The translations under genes and the position numbers were made by a program. This document shows positions 3,799 through 5,416 of a DNA stretch of 5,416 nt, piece after piece (position 1 is the stretch's first letter; every line of letters starts with the position of its first letter). The notes beneath the pieces were generated by a model. It did no database searches, was not told where the DNA came from, and saw nothing but the letters and a program-made list of their open reading frames with translations. Where the stretch lies: positions 12,046-17,461 of the forward strand of contig MFWK01000030.1 of assembly GCA_001786365.1 (NCBI GenBank), written 5' to 3'. The DNA is from Candidatus Nomurabacteria bacterium RIFOXYD2_FULL_35_12. Lineage in GTDB: Bacteria; Patescibacteriota; Minisyncoccia; Phycocordibacterales; UBA9973.

Positions 3799-4764
3799 AT
3801 GAACATTTTTTATCCTGTAAAATTATTAGCTGATTGGCTTACTTATTCTGTTTTTAAACTGATTCCCAATACTTTAAAAGCTGATGCTTTTAACTTTTTT
3901 TTCTATGACGCCATAAAGATATTAATATTATTATCTGTAATTATCTTTTTTGTTTCAATCATCCGTTCGTATTTACCACCAGAAAAGATACGAGCTATTT
4001 TATCTCGTAAAAATAAATATGTGGGGAATGTGCTAGCTTCGCTCCTTGGGATTATCACTCCTTTTTGTTCTTGTTCTGCCATTCCATTATTTCTTGGTTT
4101 TATCCAAGCAGGAGTTCCACTCGGAACGACTTTTTCTTTTCTTGTGGCTTCGCCGATGATAAATGAAGTAGCATTGGTTTTGCTTCTTGGAATGTTTGGT
4201 TGGAAAATAGCTTTAGTTTATGTAATTAGTGGTTTGATCATTTCTATACTTTCCGGAATAGTGATAAGTAAATTAAAAGTTGAAAATCTAGTTGAACCAT
4301 TTGTTTATCAAAATATTATAAATAGAAATGTAGATTTGCCGATGATGAGCAAAAGGGAAAGGGTTAATTATGCATTAAATTATACAAAAGATATCTTGGG
4401 AAAAGTTTGGCTTTATATTTTAATCGGTGTTGGAATTGGGGCTTGGATACATGGATATGTACCTATTGATTTCTTGGCTCAATATGCTGGAGCTGATAAA
4501 TGGTATGCTGTGCCACTCGCTGTGCTTGTCGGTATTCCTCTTTATTCCAATGCGGCCGGTGTGATACCCCTTGTATTTGCTTTGACTGAAAAAGGTGTGG
4601 CTATAGGAACGACGCTAGCTTTTATGATGGCTGTGACTGCATTATCTTTACCTGAATTTATGATTTTAAAAAAAGTTATGAAAACTAGATTGATTTTAAT
4701 CTTTGCAGGCATTGTAGGAATTGGGATAATGTTTACTGGTTATTTATTTAATATAATAATTTAA
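3799..4764 (+). CDS. Predicted permease of the COG0701 / UPF0718 family
   Basis: This 321-aa inner-membrane protein has about eight hydrophobic segments (around 37-56, 79-102, 108-131, 133-157, 200-217, 236-260, 266-285, 297-318). The family signature TPFCSCSAIPLFLGF (87-101) is followed by AGVPLGTTFSFLVASPMINE. The second half repeats the pattern: GIPLYSNAAGVIPLVF (245-260) and KGVAIGTTLAFMMAVTALSLPE. This is an internally duplicated fold of two pseudo-symmetric halves. Only the first half keeps the Cys90-Ser-Cys92 pair. Characterised relatives export toxic metals or organoarsenicals (SO_0444-type efflux, ArsP). The substrate cannot be read here; a soft metal or metalloid is plausible because of the CSC motif. 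A metal-transporter-like gene follows 29 nt later, with its own copy of the same promoter. Confidence 0.88.
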   Translation: MNIFYPVKLLADWLTYSVFKLIPNTLKADAFNFFFYDAIKILILLSVIIFFVSIIRSYLPPEKIRAILSRKNKYVGNVLASLLGIITPFCSCSAIPLFLGFIQAGVPLGTTFSFLVASPMINEVALVLLLGMFGWKIALVYVISGLIISILSGIVISKLKVENLVEPFVYQNIINRNVDLPMMSKRERVNYALNYTKDILGKVWLYILIGVGIGAWIHGYVPIDFLAQYAGADKWYAVPLAVLVGIPLYSNAAGVIPLVFALTEKGVAIGTTLAFMMAVTALSLPEFMILKKVMKTRLILIFAGIVGIGIMFTGYLFNIII

Positions 4765-4770
4765 TTTGAA

Positions 4771-4795
4771 GTAAAAACTGCTATAATAAAAATAT
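4771..4795 (+). promoter_or_regulatory. Extended -10 promoter of the Nramp-like gene, copy 2 of the 25-bp promoter repeat
   Basis: GTAAAAACTGCTATAAT carries TGC-TATAAT with TATAAT at 4782-4787, exactly 6 nt before the ATG at 4794, so a leaderless transcript is predicted. It begins 7 nt after the upstream stop codon. It is identical to 3769-3793 except for one base. Confidence 0.75.
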
Positions 4796-5416
4796 GAAAG
4801 AAACGAAATTATTTCCAGAGCCTATATCTATAAAGAAACTGATTGGTCCGAGTTTTGTCATTCTAGCTCTTGGGCTAGGTTCCGGGGAAGTTATTTTGTG
4901 GCCATATCTTACAGCAAATTATGGACTAGGTATCGCCTGGGGCGCAATTTTAGGAATTACTTTTCAGTATTTTATGAATATGGAAATAGAACGCTATGCT
5001 CTCGTAAAAGGGGAAAGTGTTTTTGTAGGAATTCATAAATTATTCAAGCCGGCAGTTTATTGGTTTATCGCTTCTACTTTTATTGGCTTTGGTTTGCCGG
5101 GAATTATTGCTGCTTCTGCGAAAGTTTTTGCGAGTGTTTTAGGTATTGAAGATTTCAAATGGATAGCGATTTTATTTTTATTGATTATTGGTTTGATTTT
5201 GAGTCTAGGAAATACTGTCTATGGAACAATGGAACGCATTACCAAAGTTATCATCTCAATCGGAGTTCCTTTTATTTTTTTGTTGGCAATTTTTTTGGCG
5301 ACGCAGACTGACTGGTCTGCATTGTGGGGTGGAATAATAGGAAAAGGTGAAGGTTTCTGGTTTTTACCACAAGGTATAAGTATTGCCACTTTTCTAGCGG
5401 CTTTTGCTTATTCAGG
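4794..5416 (+). CDS. Nramp-like membrane transporter, 3' end outside the window
   Basis: An open frame of 207 complete codons runs to the window end without a stop. The N-terminus begins MKETKLFPEP and is followed by GPSFVILALGLGSGEVILWPYL, which aligns with the first helix of Nramp (SLC11) divalent-metal transporters. Further helices lie around 44-61, 88-116, 123-139 and 152-170, and a segment ending FLAAFAYSG at the break matches the Nramp sixth-helix region. Where classical Nramp has the metal-binding DPGN of helix 1, this protein has GSGE (29-32). It therefore belongs to a divergent Nramp-superfamily branch and may not carry Mn2+ or Fe2+. The sixth-helix metal motif lies beyond the window. 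It follows the COG0701 permease in the same direction, with a near-identical promoter, which suggests shared regulation. Confidence 0.8.
   Translation, partial: MKETKLFPEPISIKKLIGPSFVILALGLGSGEVILWPYLTANYGLGIAWGAILGITFQYFMNMEIERYALVKGESVFVGIHKLFKPAVYWFIASTFIGFGLPGIIAASAKVFASVLGIEDFKWIAILFLLIIGLILSLGNTVYGTMERITKVIISIGVPFIFLLAIFLATQTDWSALWGGIIGKGEGFWFLPQGISIATFLAAFAYS

Noticed and set aside
1..5416. CRISPR array or tandem repeat array
   Set aside because: No regularly spaced repeats were seen; the only long direct repeat is the two-copy promoter sequence.

Overview
The window looks like AT-rich bacterial DNA, most likely from the Candidate Phyla Radiation (Patescibacteria, Parcubacteria-like). 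This is an inference from several features: GatA-dependent aminoacylation, two tRNA genes split by small group I introns, a LAGLIDADG endonuclease next to tRNAs, tRNA genes without an encoded CCA, AT-rich promoters and an absence of clear Shine-Dalgarno sequences. UGA is read as stop, since gatA ends on TGA exactly where the family ends. This argues against the glycine-recoding CPR lineages.

Layout. Positions 58-1494 carry gatA, the amidase subunit of the Glu-tRNA(Gln)/Asp-tRNA(Asn) amidotransferase. It contains a palindromic insertion and a Thr where the family has its cis-serine. Positions 1495-1618 are an intergenic stretch bracketed by a perfect 14-bp inverted repeat. It holds an extended -10 promoter, a possible 20-codon leaderless leader ORF and a tight hairpin. 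Positions 1617-2255 encode a membrane-anchored protein of unknown function with an R-x4-H (HEPN-like) motif.

The centre is an RNA block. On the minus strand, 2560-2261 is initiator tRNA-fMet, split after U33 by a 229-nt group I intron. On the plus strand, 2646-2716 is an intact CAU tRNA (elongator Met or Ile2), followed by a free-standing LAGLIDADG endonuclease (2782-3456). The stop codon of that gene lies inside the first ten bases of tRNA-Asp (3447-3723). tRNA-Asp is itself split after U35 by a 205-nt group I intron without an ORF. A strong intrinsic terminator (3731-3760) closes the unit.

The right part holds two membrane transporters: a COG0701-type permease (3799-4764) and the start of an Nramp-like metal transporter (4794 to the window end). 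Each is driven by a nearly identical 25-bp promoter copy.

The most interesting points are the endonuclease lying outside but overlapping its presumed host tRNA, two different introns in neighbouring essential tRNAs, and a recurring promoter design. In that design TGN-TATAAT stands exactly 6 nt before an ATG, predicting leaderless mRNAs. The gatA-HEPN-like junction could also act as a start-codon-sequestering switch.
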